A stretch of DNA of 31,252 bases. It comes from Sperchopsis tessellata. Taxonomy: Eukaryota > Arthropoda > Insecta > Coleoptera > Hydrophilidae. Position numbers and translations under genes: made by a program. The stretch covers positions 1 through 31,252 of the forward strand of contig JAWQRN010000334.1 in the NCBI GenBank assembly GCA_033557685.1. The letters are read 5' to 3'. The notes below the pieces were generated by a model, which saw only the letters and a program-made list of their open reading frames with translations, had not been told where the DNA came from and searched no databases. This document shows, one piece after another, positions 1-10,598 of the stretch; positions within the stretch are counted from its first letter, which is position 1; every line of letters starts with the position of its first letter.

Positions 1-340
1 GGATTAATTAGTAGTAGACACCAGAATATTTTTACATTATTTATTATTTAAACACTACACAAAAAAAATTAGAGCAATAATACATTTCTAACTAACTCTT
101 ACAAATATAATTTTAACGTAGTATATCAGATGTATTCTAGATGACTATAACGTTATATATCAGACTAATGGATGATGACTGTCAGTTGAACTTCTGATGA
201 TTAACGTTTGGAATGCTATATATCAGACTGATAGATGATGATTGCCTAAAAGAGCTAGGAAATCTCTATATAAGACGCTGATACATGTTTACCAAAAATA
301 AAAGTTAGGTTTAGTCAACTTCTCTTGTTTTTTTCCTTGG
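1..340. repeat. AT-rich spacer with a short degenerate repeat
   Basis: No coding potential is visible. A short motif, TATATCAGACTRATRGATGA, occurs at about 156 and 219 (63 bp apart), with a poorer copy at 122. Copies are followed by an AACGT word. It looks like a decayed local tandem duplication; no wider family is recognised. Confidence 0.4.
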
Positions 341-865
341 TACATAATTTCTTTCAATCGACGTATTTTTTAATGGGTGTTGATGCTAATATGTCAGTCC
401 TTTCTGCTTTCCTTTTTCGACTTGTCAACCTTATTTCACCACAAGAGGGAAAGAAGAAACTTTTTGCAAAATTTTAGAAAAATCAAGATTTTTAGTGAAG
501 GTATGTGAACTTAGGCTTCATTCCCAACTTTTTTCAGCAAAGTCATAGGTTAGCTTTAAAAATTCATTTTTCGATAGAGGCCTTAACCGTGAATCTAACT
601 CCTTCATGCGTTCTACTAGCTGTATTTCATGTCTATCTTCAAATATTGCCATGAAATGTCCCAAAATATCCGCCTGCTGATTACTTAAAATTGATTTAAC
701 TCTTTTTTATAATGTGTTTCTGGGCACATCGTAGTGATTTGAAGCAACCCGTTCAGACATTTTGCTTTCCAATACATCTGCAACTACAAGCTTCTTTGCC
801 TCATCTAACCATTCCCTCGGCACTCCCCTTCAGACTTCTTCTTGAACTTCGGCAACGTATCCTAC
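340..865 (-). pseudogene. pogo/Tigger-like (CENPB/psq-type) transposase remnant, core deleted
   Basis: Pogo-superfamily transposases bind transposon ends through N-terminal helix-turn-helix domains and cut with a DDE core. Read on the minus strand from about 850 to 518, the sequence gives a psq-type HTH: a WLDEAKKLVVADVLESKMSE helix, then a VPRNTL turn, then the following CENPB-like helices ending in a 'LTYDFAEKS' motif. One in-frame TAA falls just after VPRNTL, where this family usually has Gln. Farther along (about 435-355) the translation shows a basic RKRKAERTDILASTPIK segment, typical of the family's C-terminal tail. The DDE domain of roughly 200 residues that should lie between these parts is absent, so this is an internally deleted copy. 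Family assignment rests on motif recognition only. Confidence 0.6.
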
Positions 866-869
866 AATA

Positions 870-1875
870 AAACAGTTTATTTTATTCATGCGGCCCATGC
901 TACCCGATTTTGGCACTACCCGACCGACACTGAAAGGACAACTGGGGTCACATCAAACTGGTTAGAGATAGTTAAATAAAACTATTATAATATAATCGAG
1001 ATAAGCTACAAGATAATATGATATTCATATTTTATTTCTTACCTATAGCTATACAGGAAGGATCAAAATTTACCCGAAGCAATAATTTTAAGTCACACAA
1101 ATAAAGAATACAAACTGTATCACGACACAAAGCAGTTTTATCAGCTAACTGTCTGCACATGGCGTACCTACAATAGTGTTACAAGTACGGCACTGTACGG
1201 TGCTGCTGCCTACGAGCAAATCCTAGAAACACGTTGTGGCCCATACTAACCGCCGGCCCGTAGTATCCGCTGTCCCCCTATGCAATGATATAGCGATCTG
1301 TTATTATTTTTCCGTCCCAATATAACCTATAATTTTCATTTTCCAAAACCAGAGCCAGTTTTGAAAAACACATATTGAAAGTACACTTTTTTTGTATCTA
1401 ATAATCTGTATTTGATTGTCAACTTCTTATGGAGAGTTCCCGAGTGTCGTGAATGTGTTCACACATCTGTCAACGCTCCGCGTTTTCTTTATTCTCTTGC
1501 GTTAATATACAATGTACAATTTTATACTTTTCAAAGCGAATAGTTATTATTGAGCATTCTTTATACGTCATTAAGTATAAATACCTAAATCAATATAATT
1601 ATTTAAAATTTATTTTATATTTAAATTAAACTTTATTTAGCATATAAACATTTGTTTACCGGGGTTGTTCTTTAGCGGTCCCGGTTTCTTATGGCTACCG
1701 TCATGCCAGTGGCGGAGTCTATACGTGGTCGAAAATCCAAGCGAGGCAGATTTAATTTTAAAAATGCATTTAGTGACAAAATTTCTTCAGCATTAATTAG
1801 CCATAAACCAATGGTGGTACGCATTACATTTTTGGTAATAAATTAAACAGTAGGCAATTAAATAGAAATAGTCAG
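870..1875. other. Region without recognisable gene
   Basis: Mostly AT-rich sequence. A 51-codon ATG-initiated frame at 1691-1846 (plus) starts MATVMPVAESIRGRKSKRGR. It has a basic stretch but matches no family I know, and may be a 5' piece of the LINE that begins at 1876. A GTAAG on the minus strand at about 1042 and a pyrimidine-rich AG at about 863 could bound an intron of the pogo remnant, but the flanking frames give no support. Confidence 0.3.
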
Positions 1876-2471
1876 CTCTTTATTTCCAAAACATTTAGTG
1901 GCATGTATGGCAAACTAAAAAGCTCAAAGAAATTACGTGATGGATCATTATTAATAGAAACGATAAATAGTAAATAAGTAGACATGTAATTAAAATATAA
2001 ATCTATTAAAGACATTGAAACAGTCATTGATATATATTTAAAAATAGAACCCCATAGACAACTTAATACCTCCAAAGGCATAATTTACTGTCATCAGCTA
2101 ATCAAATGCAGTGTTGAAATTATTAATGAGGGATTACAAAATCAAGGTGTTATTGAAATAAAGGGAATAAAAACTAAGAAAAAGCAAGTAACTAAATGCA
2201 ATGTAACTGCACTGCACACACAGATGATACACTTTTCACTCAAAATACCACAAAGAATACCACCGTCATAATACAACTAGCAGTACCTAAACCAAAGACC
2301 CCTACTTCTCCAAAACCTAAAACAAATAAGCAAATTATAATAAATAAAAATAGAACTGCTCAAATGCAAATACTAAATTCTACCACTACAACCAGTGATA
2401 CTCCAAAAATTAATACTACATTAGTTGTCTCATTACAAGCAATAAAACATGAAAATAATAACCCAATGTAG
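1876..2471 (+). pseudogene. Jockey-clade LINE ORF1 (gag-like, RRM-type) remnant
   Basis: ORF1 proteins of Jockey-clade LINEs bind the element RNA. From 1876 the plus strand reads LFISKTFSGMYGKLKSSKKL, then RDGSLLIET, an interruption, then an LNTSKGIIYC block and an EIINEGLQNQGV block. These are the well-known ORF1 signature of Jockey elements (resolution of a conserved RRM-like fold: 'LRDGSLLVE', 'P...LN.SKGVI', 'E....L..QGV'). Two stop codons break the first part. A further frame at 2196-2471 is Lys/Thr/Asn-rich and may be the low-complexity C-terminal region after the CCHC knuckles, but the knuckles are not convincing. The endonuclease remnant of ORF2 follows directly. Confidence 0.7.
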
Positions 2472-4030
2472 ATCAAATTACCAGCCCCTTGCCCGATATC
2501 TCATATATCGAAACCGTTTGTACTTATGAGTGATTTCAATTCTGAATATACGAGGTTTAAATTATAGCGAATCGCATGGAAAACTTATAGAAGATCACAT
2601 ATTACCATTTGAACTTATCTTACTAAACATCGGCCCAAACACCCACTTTTAAACAGCACATGGACCATAGATCTCACGTTTTTTTCGCCGGTTAATGCAG
2701 TTAATTTCAATTGGAGTACGCACGACTATCTTTGCGGGAGCGATAATTTTCCAGTCATTTTTAGATCTAATCAATTACACAATGCACACACAAAATACCA
2801 AAATGGTTTTTCGAAAATTCCATCGTAATAAATAATAAGTTTGAATACTTAGATTAAGCAACTGAGAACAGCACAAATCTTATACTTATATCTGCTAATG
2901 CATTGACTCCAAAAACAGCAACAAATAGTTCCCGAATTTAAGTACTGACTGCAGGAGAGGGCGCATAGAAAATTCCAACGAAATATGACAGAGGAAAACT
3001 TAGACGAGTTTAAAAACTTGCGAGAGCTGGCTAGGTGATATAAGATAGTAAAAGATGTATGGAATACTTTTATCTCCACGATATCAAGTAGTATACTATC
3101 TGGCATAGTTTGGGAAAAATACGGAGAATTAGTGGCAAGCAAAAACCTTACATAATTTAAGGTCTTAAAGTAAATGATCAAATTTATATAGATTCTAAGG
3201 ATATGGCAAATATAATGGGCAATGCAATATCCGAAGAATCGAGCTCCGACAATTATAATATCGTCTTTAGTGCACACAAAATGCTAACAGAAAGTAAACC
3301 TACAAATATTCAATCAAATAGCAACGAACTATATAACAATTCCAAAATGCTCTAAGGGAATGCGGAAATACATCTCCTGGACCTGATAGCATTCACTATC
3401 AATTCATTAAATACTTGAACATGCCATGCAAAGAACACATGTTAAAGTTGTTCAATTATGTTGGACTAGTAACGGTTTTCCAGTTTCCTGGCGACAATCT
3501 ATAATAATTCCAATATATAAACCAAATAAATTTCGAACTGACCCATTGAGCTAAAGACCTAAAGCTCATTAACTATATTTGTAAGCTCTTGGGGAGAATG
3601 GTCAATAAACGGCTAATGTGGATCTTTGAATCAATAAACTTACTGACAAATGTACAAACAGGTTATAGAAAGCAGAGTTCTGCTATTACCCACCTGATAT
3701 TTCTGGAAACTGATATCTAAAAATGTCAGACAATTTTTCTTCGAAAAATGGTCTTCCTTAGGGATCTGTTCTTGGTGTACCACTTATCTTCAATTAACGA
3801 TGTGATCAGAGATCGATCTTTGTTCGGGTATCGTACTTTGATCTACTATCACATTTCGATCTTCTGATCGTTGATCGATTTTCAAACATTTTTCGGGAAC
3901 GAAAATCGATTCTAAAATACGAGTTCGACCCAGTCCTACTATATATATTGCCGGCGGTATTCGTCTTCAACTATTCGAGACAGCTGTGGACTGAAATCCC
4001 GTCGATAAATAACGGAGTCATATAGACCCT
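2472..4030 (+). pseudogene. Jockey-clade LINE ORF2 (endonuclease-RT) remnant
   Basis: ORF2 carries an APE-type endonuclease that nicks the target and a reverse transcriptase that primes from the nick. Near 2505-2770 the plus strand reads KPFVLMSDFNSEYTRF and later TWTIDLTFFSP and NFNWSTHDYLCGSDNFP. These match the GDFNAH, IDLTFCSP and SDHFPI endonuclease motifs (Gly to Ser in the first, His to Asn in the last). From about 3360 to 3720 several frames give the RT start: SPGPDSIHYQFIK, SWRQSIIIPIYKPNK and RMVNKRLMWIFESI followed by a QTGYRKQSS block. Near 3750 LPLGSVLGVPL corresponds to the usual PQGSVLSP. A weak YADD-region match follows at about 3930-4000. Frameshifts are frequent; 3800-3930 is GATC-rich and not explained by the RT. 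Confidence 0.7.
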
Positions 4031-4159
4031 AAATTATATCAAATATATATTGCAAATTATATAACGATTTTGTGGGTAAATGTGCAGATTGTGTGGGAAT
4101 ACAATCCAGAATATTATATATGCATGCTCCATGCTCTGTCATACGGAATATTTAAACCG

Positions 4160-4211
4160 ATAATCTAACAGCAAAGATTATTCATCAGGTTTTTATGTTA
4201 ACGACGTTTCG
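4160..4211 (-). other. Hammerhead-ribozyme-like motif, degenerate
   Basis: On the minus strand CGAAACGTC (4211-4203) is followed by a GTTAAC-containing linker, then CTGATGA (4188-4182). A perfect 7-bp stem ATAATCT/AGATTAT (4181-4175 with 4166-4160) directly abuts it around an 8-nt loop. CTGATGA plus stem II plus GAAAC/GUC is the hammerhead core. However, the residues after the stem read CGGTTT rather than GAAAC, so a complete catalytic core is not seen. The position is in the likely 3' flank of the LINE RNase H fragment at 4285-4741. Confidence 0.3.
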
Positions 4212-4284
4212 ACAGTCTTGGTCATTTTTCTTCGAAAATCATATTTAAGTCAAACAGTTTCTCATCGTTAGTCAGGACATCAAG

Positions 4285-4741
4285 TTATATTTTATTTATA
4301 TAAGATTTAGTAAACCTGTTGTTCCAAGGAATTTGAAGTGTTCACACAACTGTATCCCAGTAGATTATTAAATTCATGATAGAAACTACAGTTTTCTCTT
4401 GGTTCTTGTTATTGGGACAATCAAGTAAGATGTATAAGTCTAGTTCTGCCCAGAACACACTGGGGTGGATATTGTCAAGCATGTTAGTACAACTTATTCG
4501 CGTCTAGTTGTACGAAGCGAAACTTAATTTAGTTTTGCCTTTGATCGAACGCATATTGTTGTTGGGTATACTAATCCAATTCTGTTTCCCAAACCTGTGT
4601 AACTATTTTCTGCAGTTCAGCCTTAAAATCAGATGCCAGGTAAATATCTACAATTTCCTTATGTACAGCTGCTTTCCTTGCTGTCATATCTGCATATTCA
4701 TTTCCAGGTATTACTGGGTATCCCGCACATACTAACGTTAG
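4285..4741 (-). pseudogene. LINE RNase H / C-terminal fragment (Jockey-like)
   Basis: Read on the minus strand from 4741, the frame shows KLTLVCAGYPVIPGNEYADM. This corresponds to the RNase H block that normally reads W-x-P-G-H-x-G-I-x-G-N-E-x-A-D. The catalytic His-containing part is changed (GYPVI), and N-E-x-A-D is kept. Downstream, in a shifted frame, a motif of the HILLECPxY type appears as LDLYILLDCPNNKNQ. The frame stops at TAA 4287-4285 after FTKSYINKI. The copy is 5'-truncated at about 4741, where sequence of the opposite-strand gypsy element starts, so it may be an insertion into or beside that element. Confidence 0.6.
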
Positions 4742-4746
4742 TTTTG

Positions 4747-6360
4747 TTCGATCCAGATAAAATCTCCACAGTGGAAAAATGGCCAACCCCGAGGAATAAA
4801 CATGACACGAAGTTTTCTGGGGCTTTGTATTGACTACTGAAGATTTGCCTCAGGGTTTGCTAATATAGCTAAGCCTTTCTGTAAGTTCATTTAAATGGAC
4901 AGAATCTTAACTATGGCTCCAAACCTTAGATATTCTGGAAAGAAAATTAATTTTGGAGACTGATATTTGTAACATCGGTAATGGGGCCGTGCTGTCATAA
5001 ATAAAATATGGCCAAGAAATAATGATCGGTTACTTCAGCAAGATCCTCTTAAAGCCTGAAAAGAATTACTGTGCTACAAGATGGAAACTTTTGGCCGTTG
5101 TCAAAGCTATAGAGCATTTTCATAATTAGTTGAATGGAATGGCTTAGTCTTTTTAGAAATCTAGGTCAGATTGTTAGGTGGCTAGAAAGATTTCAAACAT
5201 ATCACCACCGAGCACCGTAGAGGTAAGATTTATAACACTGGCACTGCTCTGCCAAGAAGACCTTTCCCATTGAAGTGTAAACTTCGCCACTGCCTTGAAT
5301 AAAGAACAGAGATGCTGAAATCTCTCGAAAAACAATCGAGATGGAAGGATGGCTGGGCGAGGAAATAAATAGAACATAAAGAGATAATCAAGACCTAAAA
5401 TCGGTTTTGAACTGAAAAAGTTACCATTTAGAGCCAATCAATGAAAATGTACTGGGCGAAGTAGAACTTATTAAAAATGGTAAACGGATTGTTGATGAGC
5501 GCATTAGAAATTGAAGTGGGAAATTAGGAGACCCTACAGCTGGTGCTACTTTAAAAGAAAAGATAAGATATTTTGGAAACATTGTACAATGGGAGTTCTA
5601 GAGGTCATTTAGGTGTAAAAACAAAAGAAAATCCCCTTCGAGAGAATTTCTATAGGAATAGGTGGGCCGTTCCCAGAGACTGATACTGGCAACAAATGCA
5701 TACTGGTTACCATGGATTATTTCGGTAAATGGGTTAAGGCATATGCCCTTCCAAATCATGAAGCCTTGATCGTTGCAGAAGTTTTGGTTAAGAAGTTTTT
5801 CAGTAGATTTGGGGTGCCACTAGAACATCATTATGACCAAGGAAGAAACTCTGAATCGACAATGCCTTTACATCCTCAGTCTGATGGAATGATGAAGCGA
5901 ATTAATCGAATCATGGGCATATAACTATCAAAAGTTGTTTCTGGACAACAAAGTGATTGGTATATTAATTTATTTTTGATTACCTGTTGGTTGCTCAGCT
6001 GTTATTGAAACGACTCAGTAAACTAGAGCTAGAGTGATTTTCGGAAGAGGGATAAGATTATCAGAAGACTTAATTTACGGCAGCCGGTCGGATTAACAAG
6101 AAGCAGGTGATAAGTTGGTCGGCAACCTAAGTAGGAATATGGACGACATTCACAATCTTGCCCGAAACGACATCCAGATTACAAGTGACAAAATGAAAGA
6201 GAGATGAGATATACGAGCCGACGCTAGTCTGACAGTGGAAAAGAAAATTAATGACCTGATATATTGAACCAAGAAACCACCGAAATCAATTAGCCCCATA
6301 CGCCAGCATCTAAGAATGAGGCCATTGTCGGGTTGAGAAATTACAAGTCCACTTCCTGGA
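4747..6360 (+). pseudogene. Ty3/gypsy (Mdg-type) pol: RT end, RNase H and integrase
   Basis: The reading begins inside the RT thumb with DPDKISTVEKWPTPRNKH, then RSFLGLC and a FANIAKPF block. RNase H follows at about 4950-5140 with ILETDICNIGNGAVLS and YFSKILLKPEKNYCATRWKL, the classical catalytic-Asp and LSKAERNY regions. The RNase H tail (RWLERFQTYHH) appears at about 5165-5205. Integrase is best at 5650-5924: the GPFPETDTGNKCI block, MDYFGKWVKAYALPNHE, then FFSRFGVPLEHHYDQGRN. About 16 residues usually found before the PLHPQSDGM motif are missing. The tail with NMDDIHNLARNDIQITSDKMK and a QLAPYAS end motif reaches about 6310. Normal function is copy-and-paste retrotransposition; this copy has many stops and no gag. 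Confidence 0.8.
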
Positions 6361-7600
6361 TTTTAAGATAGCAATATAGTAAGAAGGATATCTGTTCGGT
6401 GCCTGTCAGGAATGGTTGCTGGCATACTGTGTAGTAGCGATCTGAACATGTCCCGGAGTATTGTCAATGAGTTTCGTAAGAGATCTAGAGACTTGATAAA
6501 GATCATTTCTGCAGTTGGGTGATCGCGACAGATCCTTAATTATCTAGTCATGAAGAAGCATTCTTATTTGCCGGCAACATACCGAGATATATAGCCTTGT
6601 CTTCGTGTGCTGCAAGTGACTACCCAACATCAAGGTTGAAAGAAATTAGCTATTTCAGTACTTGGGTGTGGACTCGACCGACTGAGTTGGGAAGTGGTAT
6701 GGATTCAAGGATTCCGACGTGAATATTACCTAACAACGAGAAAACAGTACCAACAGGAATGTGATCTGTTATTTCTATTATTATTTAACCACTAAGAACC
6801 ACACCAGAGTATTCTAGTTCGTTCTAGAGTCTGTTCGTAACCAAGGCCGCTCCATTCTAACCTGACGGGGTGTCGATCAGCCCAGAGCCACCTTGAATAC
6901 TTGATTTTATGTCATTGCTAAATGTCTGACTTATATTTATTAGTTTCTTTAAGTTAATATCATTTGGAGCGTAAAATTTAGATAGCTGATCTTATACATT
7001 TTTCTTGATTTGTATTTGAAGTAAAAACATAATTAACATATATTAATCATTTTTTATAAAGGATTAACGCTCAAAATAAACCAACCTGGGTTTAAGCTAT
7101 CACCCTTGAAAATACCACTATTTATTGGTATTTAACTAGTAGAAATGCTGGGGTTTAGATGATAGCATCAGTTTTAAGTTGGTCTTTGCATCCATGGCTA
7201 TTTTTCTTTCAACTTTTTTGCTTCACTGTTAATACGTTTTCGTTTTCTAAATGTAGGTATAATTTTGTACTAAATAAATGATATATTTATTTTGTACCGA
7301 GTTGGGAGGCATGTGATGGGTCTGTAATTTTTATAATATTTTAGTGCTTCCGATTTAAGTTTTATGTATGTAATTCCTGTAGTTGGGGTCTATATTTGTT
7401 TTACAATTGTGCAATATAAACTTGAAAATTTTCTCCACCAAAAATTATGCAGCATTTCAATTGTGTCAATTGTAAGGTATTTTGTAACAATAAGATATTA
7501 TTATTATTATTTGGAACATGGATTATTTATTTTTGGGACATCTGATTCTGTCTATGGGGCTTGGAAGAAACTTGCTTATCAGTGAGATGATCGAATTTTC
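6361..7600. other. Non-coding stretch; possible gypsy 3' region and LTR start
   Basis: No reading frame is recognisable. At 7301-7311 a purine-rich GTTGGGAGGCA is followed by TGTGATGGGTCTG. This resembles the polypurine tract and 5' edge of an Mdg-type LTR, in the orientation expected for the plus-strand pol at 4747-6360. No second LTR copy was found to confirm it. Just upstream, 7267-7297 is an imperfect inverted repeat (GTACTAAATAAA with TTTATTTTGTAC), and 7115-7140 holds a shorter one (AAATACCA/TGGTATTT). Confidence 0.25.
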
Positions 7601-7899
7601 GAGACTGTTTGGCAGTAAAAATATTTCCAGAGATCTCCGCTTGTAGGAAAGTTATTGTTTCTACAATTTCAAAATGATTCAGTGACAACTAAGTGGAGTT
7701 TTTCTTTGACGATGCATAAGCTAGTACGTTATAGGATTGTTTAGTACCCTTAGTTTTCATTTGGTGTTTGATTTTACAACAGATAGGTATTATTTGACGA
7801 TCTCTACATCGTTTCAGCAAAGGTATGGACGCCAGAAGACGGTTCCTTTTTTGAAGAAGATTTCCAAATTGGTATTTTTTTGGCAGAAAGCCTCCCCGA

Positions 7900-8560
7900 A
7901 GAGGTGTTTTAATTTAGCTATGAGCACTACATCTTCTTCACATCTGGCCAATGAGACAACTGGTTCTAAAGTTCTCAATACATTTATTTCCTTGACGATC
8001 CTTAACTAGGGATCTTCCTTCAAGAAATTCCTTGTTGATTGCGTCAATCATACAAGATTTAATAAGGTATAACTGGTAATTGTCCATTTCGTTTTCAGTC
8101 TTAGCTTGGATTATGTGTTTAGTCATAGCCGGGATTGTGCCATCTTGGGCAAGTAGGAGGTGCACTCTGGTTGGCTTAGTCCCAGGAAGGCCCAGATTTA
8201 TTTCTTCATTGCCTATCTTCATTGGCATTGCTTTCACATTAACAACATCTCCATGATAACTTGTAATTACTAGGGTACTACAACAGGCTACAGGCCTTCA
8301 CTCTTTCATGAACTGAAATTATATCACCAGTAGCTGTTCGCACGTGGAGGCTGTCATCTTTTCCAGATTCTCCCGAGTAACCATATCTGATTTGACTATT
8401 GAATTATCGGCTGGTGTGTTTATTGTGAAGTGAAACCCTTTCTTCCAAACACTATCATTAGAGCTGTATTCTGGATATTCATGAGCCTTCCTTTGTGCCC
8501 ACCAACATGTGCCCCTTAATGCTGGCGGTTTTTAAATTCCCTCTACCTTAGTTTCGCTAT
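7900..8560 (-). pseudogene. Ty3/gypsy zinc-knuckle/protease/pol-linker remnant
   Basis: On the minus strand an open frame of 99 codons (8237-7938) reads MKIGNEEINLGLPGTKP, then VHLLLAQDGTIPAMTKHII, then EFLEGRSLVKDRQGNKCIEN. In gypsy pol, the segment between protease and RT has the pattern 'LxxxxxxTIPARSExIV...GLLVARSLV...VPVRVxN'. That match is clear although the protease catalytic D-T/S-G was not located. Upstream (about 8510-8280) a GGHKGRLMN-like piece may be the end of a CCHC knuckle, and VKSDMVTRENLEKMTAST may be the protease region. The RT is not recognisable below 7900. The orientation is opposite to the pol at 4747-6360, so this is a separate copy or a rearranged one. Confidence 0.55.
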
Positions 8561-9218
8561 CATTTTAACAGGACTCACAATATAATCTCTGAGAACATGC
8601 CTCTCTTTTCTATACATGTAACATTTTATATTATTCAAATTCCTCTTGAAGATTTTTACTTTATAAAATTCCTGTTAATGAGCTGATGCTGCTTCCATTT
8701 TTACTTCTCGTATATACTTCCCCTTATATCGGTTATGTAGAGCATCAAATGTGAGAGCTGTGCTCATGACAGTGTAGTGTTAGTGATATTTCTGGGGCCA
8801 TTAACACGCATGGTCACAGCTATTACATACATGTCATCTTCTTGTAAATCTCCGTAGCTAAGTCTGTTTAGTCTATCGATATAGACTTCATTGTCTTAGA
8901 AAGTTTCATCACTCTTATTTCCGTACCATTATTTGGATTTAGCACCTGGATTTCAAGTGATAATCACCTTGATTCCAGGGCCTGTACCAGAGTTTTAAAA
9001 TGTCTTCTGCTTTACTTGAAAGTATTGTGCAAGACGTACAGTACCTGGCCTTGTAAAGCCATGGTGAGGTTCGTCACTTTATCTGTGTCATCCCAGATAT
9101 TATACTCAGCAGCCATTTCGAATTGATCCTTAAAGAGTTTCCATGAACGAGTTCCATCAATTTTGGGCAACTTTATCCTCTGGTTACTCGGTTGTAATGA
9201 AGTAGTGAATGGTTTCAT
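8561..9218 (-). pseudogene. Ty3/gypsy gag (capsid) remnant
   Basis: Gag forms the cytoplasmic particle that packages retrotransposon RNA. The minus-strand frame starting at ATG 9218 runs 68 codons. It contains IKLPKIDGTRSWKLFKDQFE followed by DDTDKVTNLTMALQGQVLYVL, the N-terminal capsid pattern of Mdg-type elements ('LPxFDGxxSWxxFKxQFE...W...EKAxxLxxALxGxAxxVL'). After a stop, the middle part shows DNEVYIDRLNRLSYGDLQED, matching the next conserved capsid helix. Several stops follow. It is collinear with the protease-linker remnant at 7900-8560, so both belong to one element whose 5' end is near 9220. Confidence 0.65.
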
Positions 9219-9650
9219 TGCGAGCTTCTCTCACTTTTAGTAATATATTATTTATCATCTCACGCATTCTCATAAATGGTAGTCTCAACCGATTTGTGCT
9301 ATGGTAATGGTCGGTGAGAATCTATGATATTTGAAAACTAAGGGTGGTAACACGCAACTTTAACGAAGCTACATTATCTGCGAAACTTTATTCAAACCTG
9401 TGACAGTTTTTATTTAAACGAAAAATGTCTAGGAAAGGTTATGTTATGTTTAGAAAGTAAAATTAGTGTGAATAATTGAAGACATTTTTTTTCAAATGAA
9501 GGACCTTCCAGATATTTTTGGGACTGAATTGGGAAAATGTAGTTATAATAGAATGTACATGGAGGAGCAAATAAACGCGGTAAATAATGGAGTAAATTAA
9601 ATTGACATGTAATAGTACATAAGTTAAATTAATATGTGAATTATTTTTAA
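9219..9650. other. Region without recognisable gene
   Basis: AT-rich sequence upstream of both the minus-strand gag and the plus-strand Myb/SANT-like frame. A short plus-strand frame from ATG 9496 (about 34 codons, MKDLPDIFGTELG...) could be a decayed N-terminal piece of the Myb/SANT-like protein, but it shows no convincing motif. Confidence 0.25.
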
Positions 9651-9653
9651 AGC

Positions 9654-9857
9654 TGGCAGGATATGAAGAGAAATGTTAAAGATATACTATCGAAAAACAA
9701 AGTATCCTTTTCAAAGACAGGCGGTGGGGCTGAAATTATACAGTCTGAAGGAAATAATAGCACCCTTTTATTTATTTATTTTATTTATTATTCCAAATAT
9801 GGACGAGTGCCCGTCCATATTTGGAATAAGGACAGTACGGGTCCAGTAAAAATGTAA
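9654..9857 (+). pseudogene. Myb/SANT-like (zeste/MSANTD-type) DNA-binding fragment of a Harbinger element
   Basis: PIF/Harbinger transposons encode, besides the transposase, a Myb/SANT-like protein that binds the ends and carries the transposase to DNA. The frame from TGG at 9654 reads WQDMKRNVKDILSKNKVSF, then SKTGGGAEI. 'W-x-N-x-K' followed some 20 residues later by K-T-G-G-G is the signature of the third helix and adjoining loop of zeste-type Myb/SANT domains. The first two helices are not recognisable upstream. Downstream the frame runs into an 18-bp hairpin (9788-9829) and ends at TAA 9855, next to ATGTAAGT, which could be a splice donor. A HARBI1-like transposase on the opposite strand lies 1.1 kb away, giving the convergent arrangement common in this superfamily. 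Confidence 0.55.
9788..9829. repeat. Perfect 18-bp inverted repeat
   Basis: TTATTCCAAATATGGACG (9788-9805) and its exact reverse complement (9812-9829) are separated by 6 nt. It lies inside the Myb/SANT-like frame. It may be two transposon ends lying head-to-head, or a snap-back insertion. Confidence 0.85.
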
Positions 9858-9869
9858 GTATAAGTATTA

Positions 9870-10557
9870 GTTGTAGATACTTTATAAATTTTGCAGCTCG
9901 GTTTTAATTAGAAAATATTACAGATCATGGCACTTATTATATTAAAGCTAATAAAATTATTAATAATACATATCTATTATTAGCTATAATAATATCTTCA
10001 AGTTATGAATTGTTATTATTTGCAGTAAAATATTGCTATTCTGACATATCTATGAAACGATTTAAAATGTAAACATTTTTTCCACATAGATTTCAGCTGT
10101 TTCTGAAAATAATCCGTAGGGGCTGAAGATGATGTGTTACTGGATCAAGTTGAAAACAATCCAGGACCTAGCATTAAAGAAATCTGCTCGTGATGTCACA
10201 CAAAATGGTAAATATATTGCTCTTTCTGAAAAGGAAAACTCATTTAAAAATAAGTTTTACATAAGAACGTAGAGATTTTTTTTGTGCTCACAAGACATAA
10301 CAGGATTTAGTAAATTCTTAGAAACAAATTAATCTTTTCATAACATTTAATTGAATAAATCTTATTAATCTACATTATATATTTTCGTTAAACTTTTGCT
10401 TACGTCTCAATTTTAGTTTCAGAAAAAGTTGTAAGATTGGGAAGGGACAAATTTGAGGTAAAATAATTATACCCGTAAGCTGCAATTTATGAAGAAAAAA
10501 ATTCATGCAAAGGAGTCGATAAGCTGTATCTCTCAAGACACTAGGAGGATTATTAAA

Positions 10558-10598
<41 letters not shown>

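Noticed and set aside
2849..3277. 142-codon minus-strand frame
   Set aside because: It is the antisense of the LINE endonuclease-RT region, and its composition fits a shadow frame.
6400..6900. Whole segment as a gypsy 3' LTR
   Set aside because: It has no clear TG...CA ends and no second copy. The purine tract at 7301 is a better candidate edge.
7364..7585. 73-codon plus-strand hydrophobic frame as a membrane protein
   Set aside because: AT-rich DNA readily gives Ile/Tyr/Phe-rich frames. There is no motif, and it may lie in an LTR.
10124..10190. Possible mariner or other HTH segment (VENNPGPSIKE)
   Set aside because: Only about 20 residues, with no continuation in any frame.
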